A DNA stretch of 64,000 bases. Origin: Megaustenia siamemsis (taxonomy: Eukaryota; Mollusca; Gastropoda; Stylommatophora; Ariophantidae). Below are positions 45,037 to 55,797 of the stretch, piece by piece. The stretch covers positions 43,679,946 through 43,743,945 of the forward strand of contig JAVIAB010000139.1 in assembly GCA_032433765.1 (NCBI GenBank), written 5' to 3'. Each line of letters starts with the position of its first letter. Within the stretch, counting starts at the first letter, position 1. Position numbers and translations under genes: made by a program. A model generated the notes under the pieces. The model ran no database searches and was not told the origin of the DNA. It saw nothing but the letters and a program-made list of their open reading frames with translations.

Positions 45037-47056
45037 GGTGCATTGTGCCAAACTGGTTCGCGTGTCAAACTTGTGCATGTTTTTGCACGTTGCAAATCTG
45101 GTGCGGTTTTGGTGTAACTTTTAGCTGAATGTGGGAGTAGATTTTTATGGTTTTGAGGTCGACTTTTTGAGTATGTGCCTAAATTTGTGTGATCTCAGAG
45201 ATGAAATGTGTTAGACGAATGACATGAAACAGTCTGAGAGATAAGCTCAGAAATGAAGAACTGAGAAGAAAGCTAGGAATAGCCCCCATCATAGAATATA
45301 TAAGGAAACAACAGATAAAATAGTTTGGCTAGGTGACAGGGCAGACAGATCAAAAACACAACGAGCCTTCATCAAAATGTTGTGAGAACACCAGACCCAA
45401 CTGTCGACCACGAAAAAGGATGGGTCGATGTACAATTAGAAGCGCTAGGAAGCATACCAGCAGCAGAGGCGAACAGAAGAGCAAGAGACCGCAAATTATA
45501 TCTCTCCTCGACGCTGTCTTTGTTAAGTCCAGTCCATGGTTCGTTAGTTGATGGTTCGTTAAGTCCATGGTTCGTGGGGTTGTGGTTCGTGGTTCGTTAA
45601 GTCCAGGGTTCATGGGTTGTGGTTCGTGGTTCGTGGTTCGTTGTGATTTGGTCTAACATTTTTGACCTAGAATATAACTTCCTATTCGTTGTGTCTAACT
45701 ATTACGACTATGTGAGTAGCTTTTTGGGATTTTTAGGTCGACTTTTTGAGTATGACCCTAAATTTTTGTGTTCTGGGGTAAAATGTTTGCGATTTGGATG
45801 TAACTATCTGATCGATGTGTCTAACTAGTATCAGTATGGAAGTAGATTTTTTAGGAATACAACTAGACTGACAATTGAGCCTGAAGAAACACGTAGAGAA
45901 TCTCACTAAGAAGGCAACACAAAGACTCCAACTAATGAAAATGTTAGAGAACGAGCAAGGGAATGTTAGAGAACGCTGGAGGCAATGTTAAAGAACGATC
46001 GAGGCAATGTTAGAGAACGCTCGAGGTAATGTTAAAGAACGATCGAGGCAATGTTACAGAACGCTGGAGGCAATGTTACAGAACGCTGGAGGCAATGTTA
46101 TAGAACGATCGAGGCAATGTTAGAGAACGCTGGTGGCAATGTTAAAGAACGATCGAGGCAATGTTAGAGAACGATCGAGGGGTGATTTGGTCTAACTTTT
46201 TGGAGTTTGGAAGTAATTATCTGTTTGATGTGTCTAACTTTTATGAGTATGGGAGTAGATTTGTATGGTTTTAAGGTCGACTTTTTTAATATGACCCTAA
46301 ATTTGTGTGTTATGGTGGTAAAAATCTTAGTGATTTGGTCCAATATTTTGGACCTTGAATATAACTTCCTGCTCGTTGTGTCTAACTAGTATGACTATGT
46401 GAGTAGCTTTTGGGATTTTTAGGTCGACTTTTTTAGTATGACCCTAAATTTTTGTGTTCTGGGGTAAAATGTTTGCGATTTGGATGTAACTATCTGATCG
46501 ATGTGTCTAACTAGTATCAGTATGGAAGTAGATTTTTTAGGAATACAACTAGACTGACAATTGAGCCTGAAGAAACACGTAGAGAACTCACTAAGAAGGC
46601 AACACAAAGACTCCAACTAATGAAAATGTTAGAGAACGAGCAAGGGAATGTTAGAGAACGCTGGAGGCAATGTTAAAGAACGATCGAGGCAATGTTAGAG
46701 AACGCTCGAGGTAATGTTAAAGAACGATCGAGGCAATGTTACAGAACGCTGGAGGCAATGTTATAGAACGATCGAGGCAATGTTAGAGAACGCTGGAGGC
46801 AATGTTAAAGAACGCTGGAGGCAATGTTAAAGAACGATCGAGGCAATGTTAGAGAACGATCGAGGCGTGATTTGGTCTAACTTTTTTGGAGTTTGGAAGT
46901 AATTATCTGTTTGATGTGTCTAACTTTTATGAGTATGGGAGTAGATTTGTATGGTTTTAAGGTCGACTTCTTTAATATGACCCTAAATTTGTGTGTTATG
47001 GTGGTATAATCTTAGTGATTTATTTTGTTTTGGTTTACCATGAATGTGAGAGAGAC

Positions 47057-47098
<42 letters not shown>

Positions 47099-49024
47099 TT
47101 TCGCTGGTTGATACTTTGTGTGGTTTGATGATAGGACCTGAAGGGCTGATGATGGTGTTGAGGGTGGCACATGATGATGATAGGACATGAAGGGATGATG
47201 GTGTTGAGGGTGGCACATGATGATGATAGGACATGAAGGGTGATGTTGAGGCACAAGATGATGATATGAAGGTTGATGATGAGGGTGGCACATGATGATA
47301 GTGTTGAGGCACATGATGATAGTGTTGAGGCACATGATGCTAGTGTTGAGGCACATGATGCTAGTGTTGAGGGTGGCACATGATGCTAGTGTTGAGGGTG
47401 GCACATGATGATGATAGGACATGAAGGGATGATGGTGTTGAGGGTGGCACATGATGATAGGACATGAAGGGATGATGGTGTTGAGGGTGGCACATGATGA
47501 TGATAGGACATGAAGGGATGATGGTGTTGAGGGTGGCACATGGCGTTAAGGCAGTCTCGAAAACGCTTATGCTAACATCAACTACACGCCCTTTTCTGTT
47601 AACCAAGGGGACCTCACTCTTGTTAATCAGACGACAGCTCCGGCAGCCAGTGTGGATGCCCAGGATGTTTCAGCAAAGTCACCGATTACCTATTCCAGCT
47701 TTGATCAAGGTTTTGTCAAAATGGAGGGCGGTTGTGTAGGAAACCCAGACGGTTAAAATTATCAGCATCCGGACAGTAATATATATATGATGTATTAATA
47801 AAATTGTGAAATATAGAATTTTGTTTTGCTTTACATTGAATGAGAAAGAGCGAGCGTCACTATTTAATATTAGCACACCTTACTACACGACACATGCTGA
47901 TGTTGGTAGCGATAACACACACGACCAATAATCTTTCCTCAAGAACCGCTATCCTGGCACATGATGTTAGCGATACTACAATAACACACCTGTGTCAACC
48001 AACTCGTTCCCGCCCGCGAGCTAGTCGTATTTTTCTTTTCGTAACAATACCCCTTCAACGTCATTGCTTGTCAGCATTTTTTTACATGTCGCATCCTGTT
48101 TCCTATTACCCGCCCCTCCACCTCACATGCCCACCGCCGGCGAATAATAATCGGTTTGAAACTTTGTGTGGTATGATGATGATAGGACATGAAGGGTTGA
48201 TGCTGGTGTTGAGGGTGGCACTAAAAAAAAAATGTAGTGCGAGATCCGCGACCCAATCATTTACGCGATCGCCTATATTTTAAATTTCCCTTCATTTTAA
48301 GTTTTTTAAAATATTGATTAATTCTGAATTTTCACTTTCACAAATATACTCTTTTAAAATACTCTTTCACAAATATTTTCCTCTAACACACAGCGAGAGC
48401 ATATCACGACCACCGAGATAATAAGCCGAGTCTCTTTTGAATTTACCTGCGTTAATCTCTCAGACACAGTAGACCGTTTCGACAAACTAACCTTCAACGT
48501 CATTGCTTGTCAGCATTTTTTTTTTACATGTCGCCTCCTGTCACGTACAGTACCTCGTGTTCGAATCCTGAAGGGAGACTTTTTATTGTTTTTATTTATT
48601 TTTTTATTTTTTATTTTTAATAATTCTGAGTTTTTTTACGTTCACAAATACATATTTTTAAATAATTCAGAATTTTTACTTTCACAAATATACTCTTTTA
48701 AAATACTCTTTCACAAATATTTTCATCTAACACACCGCGAGAGACGACCGCCGCTACATAAGCGGATTAGCACCGAGTCTCTTTTGAATTTACCTGAGTT
48801 AAGCTCTCAGACACAGTAGACCGTTTCGACAAACTGACGAACCCCAAAAAAAATTTCCCCAAAAAATAATGAAGTTTGAAAAAAATAGCGAATTCGAAAA
48901 AAATTTTTTTTTTTTTTTTGGCACGGTTTTGGTGCATGTTTCGTGCAAAGTCGGTGCCAAATCTATTGTCTTTCGGTGCATGTGCGTACACTTTTAGGGT
49001 GGGTTCACATCCACTACTACTACT
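45037..49024. repeat. Element 2 right arm
   Basis: Inverted copy of the left arm, carrying the LINE-C fragment (45190-45525, plus), two 22-bp minisatellites, the 46-bp minisatellite (47120-47545), the coding remnant (47550-47756) and the terminal blocks. It contains an extra internal duplication: 45655-46185 is repeated at about 46345-46870. Confidence 0.9.
47550..47756 (+). pseudogene. Unidentified C-terminal coding remnant, element 2 right arm
   Basis: Mirror of 42567-42773, with stop TAA at 47754-47756 and an in-frame stop at 47547-47549 where the minisatellite ends. About 1.27 kb from the terminus and pointing outward, like the remnant in element 1. An overlapping frame (47494-47739) is an alternative reading with an atypical composition. 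Confidence 0.4.
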
Positions 49025-49030
49025 GACGCT
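49025..49030. repeat. Target-site duplication, right of element 2
   Basis: GACGCT, pairing with 41286-41291. Confidence 0.82.
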
Positions 49031-49620
49031 ATGATGTACTCTAATGTTTCAGCACCATCAATGGAGTTATTCGGCGTTTACTGCACGTTCAGTGAACTAT
49101 CCAAGAAAATAGAAGTTATACAGTAACAACAGGTAGTATGACGATGGAGATCATGATATTCACTAGGCTTTTGTCTGGTTAGAGTCACAAGATTACACTC
49201 GTTTGTGTGCTGAGTGAGTCGATGACTTTGATCCGCAAAGATCAGAGAGGCTCCACCCGCGAGAATTGGTTGGAATCAGTCTTAAAGGTCAAAAACCTGC
49301 AGTGTTATATTCTTGTTCTTCCCACGTCGTGCTAGTGTTGAAAGCAACGAAAGAGCAGAGACTGGCCGGTTCGTGAGATTAGATGATGGACAAGAAAGGG
49401 ATAAGGCACGCATCATTAATCACCTCAGGGATTTTGGTAGATAGAAAGACTTCCAAGGAAGTGAAACCGGATTCCTAAATAGACCGCGTGAACTTTGACT
49501 GAAACTTCGCGTTACCAGCGAAATTCTGAGCGAGTAGTCATAACCAAACTGGCACAGTGAACTTTCTCAAGTGAAGATCTGAGCACCAACAAATGTATCA
49601 GGAGTGCAATGATGATCATA
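49031..49620 (+). mobile_element. LINE family E, highly degraded RNase H copy
   Basis: CATCAATGGAGTTATTCGGC (HQWSYSAFT, compare HQRSAWAFT at 38486), GTAGTATGACGATGGAG, GGTTAGAGTCACAAGATTAC and GTGCTGAGTGAGTCGATGA align in order with the family, down to GAGTGCAATGATGAT at the 3' end. It is the oldest LINE-E copy here and hosts element 2. Confidence 0.65.
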
Positions 49621-49862
49621 ACATAACATAACATTATATAACTAACATTAACACTATATAACATAACATTAACATTATATAACATAACATAACATTATAT
49701 AACTAACATTAACACTATATAACATTAACATTATATAACATAACATGACATAACATTATATAACTAACATTAACACTATATAACATAACATAACATTAAC
49801 ATTATATAACATAACATAACATTAACATTATGTAACATAACATTAACATTATATAACAAAGG
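49616..49862. repeat. ATAACATTA minisatellite grown from the LINE-E tail
   Basis: Arrays of ATAACATTAACATTATATAAC-like units begin exactly where the LINE-E 3' tail (ATAAC...) would start. Confidence 0.85.
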
Positions 49863-49904
49863 TACCAGAACATAATATCAAAACATTATACACGAGGGTC
49901 GGTC

Positions 49905-50182
49905 ATACAGTTTTTCACTTTAGTAAGACTGATTGAAGGTTTCCCCTTCTTTAACCCACACATACGTAGATTGTCGGAGCACTACTTACAGACTTCATCA
50001 ACCGTCTACATTGATTTCTAGTCTCAGTCATTATTTGGCATTCTGCGAAGGGAAGGCTTACCCATTCATTTAAGTTATCTTCTCATCTCTTTATATGTCT
50101 ACCTCTCCTTATTCATCCTTCGCCAGTGCCTTGCAGAATGTAATTTGCCTGTCCTGATGGTCGAGATACGTGATCAAACCAC
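49905..50182 (-). mobile_element. LINE family D, 3' end, split by LINE-E
   Basis: Minus-strand translation: WFDHVSRPSGQANYILQGTG, then RRGRHIKR, NEWVSLPFAECQIMTETRNQ and CRRLMKS. This is the typical WYGHVxRS...LQGTVxGxRRRGRQ end of a LINE polyprotein. It continues upstream at 50762-51010 beyond the inserted LINE-E. Confidence 0.75.
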
Positions 50183-50760
50183 AAAGACAGTGATGCATAC
50201 GTCATGACCACTAGTAGCATGACAATGGAGGTGATGGCAGTGACTAAGGCATTCAAATGGTTAGAGTCACAAGACTACACCCACGCATATATACTGAGTG
50301 ATTCGATGAGCATGATAAAAAAAGTGGAGGCGGGCTCTGTACGCATGCAATGGGTAGAGTCGTTGCAGAAATCCAATATACGTAAGGTCACCTTTGTCTA
50401 TGTCCCTGGACATGCGGGTGTACGGGAAAATGAAAGAGCGGACAGGTTGGCTAGCTGCGCTGTCGTTGAGGACGGGCAACCAATGGATCGGGCGGACATC
50501 ATCAATGCCCACCGAGAAGTGGGAAGAGCACAGGACTTCGACAAACACAGATCCCCGTCACTTCTTCGGATGATGGAAATGGGAGTTAAGGTGGGCACAG
50601 CCAGAAATGAGAAACTTAGTGGCCGTATAAGAAGACTTATCAACCAACATAGAACTGGGGTCGTCAGTCACTGGACACTGAGGGAATTGCTGAGGAGGGG
50701 ATCTGAGCACCTATGTACATGTTCGGAGTGTAATGATGATGACCCACAAATAACTCAATA
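50183..50760 (+). mobile_element. LINE family E, most intact RNase H domain (frame 50204-50761)
   Basis: A 185-codon uninterrupted frame: VMAVTKAFKWLESQDYTHAY, LSDSMSMIKKVEAGSVRMQW, KVTFVYVPGHAGVRENERAD, RTGVVSHWTLRELLRRGSEH and CTCSECNDDDPQITQ. RNase H cleaves the RNA strand of RNA-DNA hybrids during retrotransposition. The LSDS Asp, the Glu in TMEVMAV and the GHAGVRENERAD box are visible; the usual Gly before NE is Glu here. The 5' end is truncated (no reverse transcriptase). It is inserted into LINE-D with a diverged duplication of about 14 bp (ACGTGATCAAACCA / ACACGACCAAACCA). The true frame begins upstream of the first Met. Confidence 0.88.
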
Positions 50761-50761
50761 A

Positions 50762-51010
50762 CACGACCAAACCATTTCATTTTGATTTTCTTCACAATTG
50801 TCACACGATTATGATGTTCTCCAATTACTGGTTGTATCCTTTTACACAATTTATCATTCTTAATACGTTCTAGGCAAGAGACACAATAAACATTTACGAT
50901 AGCATTTTATCTTCATATCTTGTATTTTCTTCAGTAGCTCTGCTGCATGGGTCCATGTTCTGGCAGCGTAAAGAACAGTTCTAGAACTAGGGCGAGTATC
51001 AACTTGACAT
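50762..51010 (-). mobile_element. LINE family D, upstream part
   Basis: Minus-strand translation: YAARTWTHAAELLKKIQDMK, then IKNDKLCKRIQPVIGEHHNR and VTIVKKIKMKWFGRV, reaching the LINE-E insertion point. It is the region between the RT thumb and the C-terminal end. Confidence 0.75.
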
Positions 51011-51264
51011 TAGAGCCAACATTGGTGTTCGTATCTATCTAAACAGATTTAACACTTGCAAGGACTGATTTCGTTTTGTTCTATTCTAGCTGACATTTCC
51101 GGTTGCGAGCATTCGGTGCTGGCACTTTCTTTAATGTATTATCATTTATTTCTCTACATTTTGAATTTCTTTTTCATTTATTTTGATTTGATTTTTCATG
51201 AAGGCTCATACGATTATTGGTCAAAATTGTTTATCAACATTAATACCCATGCTATGTGTAACAA

Positions 51265-52590
51265 CTGACCCCAGAAGACTGGCAACAGGCAAACATCATA
51301 CCAATATGGAAAAAGAAAGGTAGCAAAAGAGACTGCAATCAATATAGAGGTATATCTCTGCTCAGCCATGTAGGAAAGCTATACGCCACAATCTTGGAAA
51401 AAAGACTGAGACCAATAATAGAACTACAGTTAAGCGATTCTCAAATGCGGTTCCGAAAAAACAGAGGATGTACCGACGCACTATTCACACTAAAACAGCT
51501 TGCAGAAAAAACGACAGAACACAATCAAAACTTATACATAGCCTTCATTGACCAGGAAAAAGCATTCGACAGATTGAACAGAGAACAACTGTGGGAGATA
51601 CTAACAACATACGGAGTAAGCCAACATCTAACCAACATTATTAAAAGTCTACGCCAACAGCAGCTGCAGGGTCAGAACAGCAACAGGCTACACAGACCAC
51701 TTTGAAGTTAGATCAGGTGTAAGACAGGGGTGCGTTCTATCCCCCCTACTGTTTATTACATACATGGACCATATATGCAAGCTAGCCAACCCATCAGAGA
51801 CAGAGGAGATCAACGAGTTTTTATTTGCAGACGACCAGGCACTAATATATGAAACAATAGAAGACCTACAAGAACACTTAAACAAACTCAACATCTTAAG
51901 AACAAAATACAACATGAAAATCAACATCAACAAAACAGAAGTCATGAATGTCGCCAAAAATAAACAGAACATCAACATAACTATAGAAGGCAGACAACTA
52001 AAACAAGTGGAGAAATTCAAATACCTAGAAAGTCTAATGACAAACGATAATTCCCAAACAGCAGAAATAGAATCAAGATGCAACAAAGCTTGTCAAATCA
52101 TCGGACAGTTATCACCACTATTGTCCAACAAGGAAATAACTATGGAGGCAAAACAAGCACTATACAATACAATCTTCATCCCAACGTTGTGCTACCAATG
52201 GACCCTAGATGCAAGAACAATAAGAAAAAATAACCTCTACAGAGATGAAATGTGTTAGACGAATGACAGGAAACAGTCTGAGAGATAAGATCAGAAATGA
52301 AGAACTGAGAAAAAAGCTAGGAATAGTCCCAGCCATAGAATATATAAGGAAACAACCGATAAAATGGTTCGGCCACGTGACAATGCAGAAAGAACAAAAC
52401 ACAACACAACGAGCCTTCAACAAACGTTGTGAGAACACCAGACCCAAGGGTCGACCACGAAAAAGATGGATCGATGGAATATTAGAAACACTAGGAAACA
52501 TAACAGCAGCAGAGGCGAACAGAAGAGCAATAGACCGCAAATTATATCTCCCCTCGACGCTGAAAGGCAGATGAGGAAGGAAAGAAGAAG
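51265..52590 (+). mobile_element. LINE family C, reverse-transcriptase copy, frameshifted
   Basis: In order: DCNQYRGISLLSHVGKLYAT, RKNRGCTDALFTLKQLAEKT, LYIAFIDQEKAFDRLNREQL, a frameshift near 51695, [25 protein letters not shown] (catalytic FADD box), KYNMKININKTEVMNVAKNK, KQVEKFKYLESLMTND, a frameshift near 52240, then MTGNSLRDKIRNEELRKKLG, WFGHVTMQKEQNTTQRAFNK, GRPRKRWIDGILETLGNITA and LYLPSTLKGR with a stop. There are two frameshifts, no endonuclease, and no clear tail. It is the most complete LINE-C here. Confidence 0.9.
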
Positions 52591-52813
52591 CTATGTGTAT
52601 CAGCAGTTTTATTTAGTCCTTGCATGAGGTCAGTTAGTTCTTATTTTGTTGCTGTTAAGCCATCCATGCCTCTCCCATTTTATGAGCCAGCTCAGCTGGC
52701 ATGTTATCACCGCAAGTAGATTTTTTGACTCAAGTCTTTCATGGACTACTTCTATTATGACTTTTTCTACTTCATTGGGAAATATAATATAGTTGTTATC
52801 AGGCGCAGATTGT

Positions 52814-53065
52814 AAGTTAAAAAAAAAGTAAAGTACCCCCGTCACGCCAAGTGGCGTATAGGAAATATGGTGTTAGTGACCATACATTTTACAGACCTTC
52901 AGCACATGATTTTTAGGGTAATGTGGTCGGTATTACGCCCGTGCCGCTTCACTTTCCCTGAAAAAATTCCGGTACCTATTAAAGGCTGGGTGAACTCGGA
53001 AGCCGTCGGTTGGGATCGAACCCTACCCCTTGTCCTTTGTAGTCCATATCACTAACCACTGAGCT
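52814..53065 (-). mobile_element. SINE-A, complete, 13-bp target duplication
   Basis: AGGCGCAGATTGT at 52801-52813 and 53066-53078. The body matches the family. The tRNA-like head is shortened (ends ACCACTGAGCT). Confidence 0.9.
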
Positions 53066-53404
53066 AGGCGCAGATTGTTGCCACTGTAATATCGCTGGAT
53101 ATAAGTTACTTTTGATGATGATATACAGTTCCAACGTGGATTCTCTCCATCGATTGATAATTTTACAGGCTTCGGTGAGATATCTCCTGGCTTATCGAGT
53201 ATAATGTGTCGATGCTCGTACCTGAAAAATGGTGTGAACTTTAAGGCTTTCTTTGAACGTATCAAGCCTTTGAGGAGATGCATTTCTTCCAATGCCTCTT
53301 CATCTTCCTAATGTCCGGATGGTAGAACTCCTCTGTTTTGGCCCCGAAACCACGTTTTCAGTTTAGTGAATCAAATAATGATAGTTCGAAAAACGACGTT
53401 TTTA

Positions 53405-53575
53405 TTACAGAAAAAAAGTCACATTATGTCCCGTCATGACATATAGGGAGTTTGGCGTTAGAGCAGACATTTATGTTATTATAGGCCATCGGCATTTTAT
53501 TTTTAGGGTAATCTGATTAGTATTATGCCTGTGTCGCTTTTCTCTCCCAGAAAAATCCGGTATCCATTTAAAGTT
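53405..53575 (-). repeat. Diverged SINE-A body
   Basis: CCCGTCATGACATATAGGGA, GGCCATCGGCATTTTATTTT, GTGTCGCTTTTCTCTCCCAG and AAATCCGGTATCCATT match the SINE-A body with many changes. No tRNA-like head remains. Confidence 0.7.
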
Positions 53576-54045
53576 TTATTACATAAATGGCAGGACATGT
53601 TTACAGTTGTGCAACCGCCACGCTACGACATGAAGAATGGACGTCGTTTTGATCTCAGACAGTTGGAAGCAAGCTAATGTCCTGATTGTCAGACGCTGTT
53701 TTGCCGAAGAGCTTATCTCGAGGCTGATTCTGACAGAACTGGAGTGACATTTCCGGCAGAAGAATGATCAAAACAAATTAATGTCGTGAGACCTCGCCTC
53801 TTTTCACTCGCGTCTTACATCGTTGAACTTTGATTTCATTCCATTTTCGAATATTTGTGTGTCATTTCTTTTATTTGTTTCCTGTTTAACTAGCTATTTG
53901 GTGATGTCTTTAAAACTTTTTTGTTGTTTGATATTGGTTTACATGCTTTCATTCTCTAAGTTTCTCTTCATTATTGCTACTTTTTTGGGGGGAAGAGATG
54001 GGGGTCGGGTGTATGTGGTATTTTTGTGGGTGTAGAAGCATTCTT
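53576..54045. other. Nothing recognised
   Basis: Unique DNA. The hydrophobic frame 53823-54035 arises from T-rich sequence. Confidence 0.4.
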
Positions 54046-54235
54046 GAAAAATCAAATCAAAATAAATGAACAGGAACTTGAAAATGTGAACAAATAAATG
54101 AACAATAACTTGAAAATGTTAACAAATAAATGAACAATAACTTGAAAATGTTGAACAAATAAATGAACAAGAACTTGAAAATGTTAACAAATAAATGAAC
54201 AAGAACTTGAAAATGTTAACAAATAAATGTAATAC
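54046..54235. repeat. 32-bp tandem repeat, about 6 units
   Basis: Units of AAATAAATGAACAATAACTT plus GAAAATGTTAAC, period 32 bp. Confidence 0.9.
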
Positions 54236-55245
54236 TTAAAATAAATTTTATACTACCATTGCAAAGGGTAGTATTTTTCCACTCTTCCAACTATGGACCA
54301 GTCATTTTAACCATCCATTCCTGAATTATGACGTAATAGGTTACAGAATGCAGCTGAACTTGAGTTAGATACTTTGTCCTGCTATTGATGTTATTTAAAA
54401 AAAAACAACTGAATTCAGGGCCTATTGAAACTAATTAATATGTTCTCGTGCCTTGAATAGGTTGTCCGGGTTTCAGATCCATGCACGAGATTATTAAGTA
54501 CGCAGATTTGATATACTAGGACTTTTGTAATGCTATTCGAACCATTATAATGCCATTAGAGTTAATTAATATTTCTTTGGGAGCAAAATTATGGGAGAAA
54601 ACTTTCATAAACTGATCCAAATACACTTCGATATAAAACCGTGCACATCGCTGAGATCAAATAAGTGACTTCTGCTTTCCTTCACGCACAAAAATAATAT
54701 CTAGTTAATCCTTTAATAGAAAAAAAAAAACCTGGTAATCGAGAACATCTTTTCCAAGGTCATGGTTTGAAGTAACCAAATTGTGCCCCTGACGTGATGT
54801 TTATATAATGAACATTTGTGGTGACGCTCTTGACATTTGTCTAATCTTAAACATAAAACTCAGAAATCAACATACTTGATCGATTCAGCAAGTAACGACA
54901 TCTGCAGCTTCTGACAAAGTTCATTTGATTGAACATTGATTTTTATTTTGCTGGTGTAAAAAGGCGGTCTTGTATATTTAGTTTTCAAATTTGTATTACA
55001 GATTTTGTCTTTTTTTTTTTTAAATAGTTTCGGTATTATCAACAAGTAATATCACATTTGTTTATTTCTAAAATATCCAGTGTTATAGTTACATTCCAGT
55101 GGCGTAACATTACTTGAAAAATCAGTCTTGTGCACAGAAAATATAAAACTTGACAAAATGAAGAAACCATTATTAATCTATTTCGCAATGAAACCGGTAA
55201 TACAATTCCATACAATAATGTCAAAATATTATTTTAATGCTTCTA
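54236..55245. other. AT-rich DNA, nothing recognised
   Basis: No gene, array or transposon fragment that I can support. Confidence 0.4.
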
Positions 55246-55530
55246 TTCTATTACTGGACTTCAAAGGATAAGAGGTCGGGTTCGATCCTGATCGACGGCT
55301 TCCGGATTCACCCAGTCTTAAACGGGTACCAGATTTTTTTTCTGGGAAAGCAAAGCGGCACGGGCGTAATACCGACCACATTACCCCAAGAATCATGTAC
55401 TGAAGGTCTATAAAAATTATGGTCACTAACATCATATTCCCTATACGTCACTTGGTGTGAGGGGGCTCTTTACTTTTTTAAATTTTTATTTAATTCTATT
55501 CTATTCTATTCTATTCTATTCTATTCTAGG
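55246..55530 (+). repeat. SINE-A, 5'-truncated, ending in (TTCTA)n
   Basis: Starts inside the tRNA-like head (TACTGGACTTCAAAGGATAA), includes GGTTCGATCCTG and the full body, and ends CTTGGTGTGAGGGGGCTCTT, then (ATTCT)n at 55489-55530. Confidence 0.85.
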
Positions 55531-55797
55531 ATCAATTTCATTGTAGTTGAGACCCTCCAATATTTGCTTCCTCCTCCGTGTCATTATTTCTTGAAGAGTG
55601 CTGTCCCCACTCAGCACTCCGAATCGGCCAGCCCTCCCCCTTTAAACTCATCAATCTCTCAATATATACATCCTTGCCTCATCCATCCTCTTAATGAATG
55701 AAAAACAAACTTGGCGATGTTCGTTTTGCCCCGCGTGAGGTCACATTTGCCGGAGTTGCCACATAACGTATCGGCTATTAAATGATAGTATAAATGT

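Larger units (their letters stand above)
41292..49024. mobile_element. Element 2: giant palindromic Polinton-like transposon (7.7 kb)
   Basis: Inverted arms 41292-44938 and 45037-49024 around a 98-bp loop. Ends are AATAGTAGTAGTGG (left) and, complemented, AGTAGTAGTAGTGG (right), so the ancestral end was AGTAGTAGTAGTGG. The flanking 6-bp duplication is GACGCT. The arms contain, from the outside inward: a GCAC-rich dyad, a duplicated block of about 180 bp, a short coding remnant, a 46-bp minisatellite, a GTTAGACAC-type repeat, a 22-bp minisatellite, a LINE-C fragment and an inner GCAC-rich block. It has no polymerase, integrase or transposase. The right arm is about 340 bp longer, mainly because of an internal duplication. 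Confidence 0.83.

Noticed and set aside
47840..48283. 147-codon frame in element 2 (and mirror at 42007-42483)
   Set aside because: No recognisable motif, and the composition is His/Thr/Arg/Leu-rich. Arm-to-arm conservation is explained by the palindrome and not by coding constraint.
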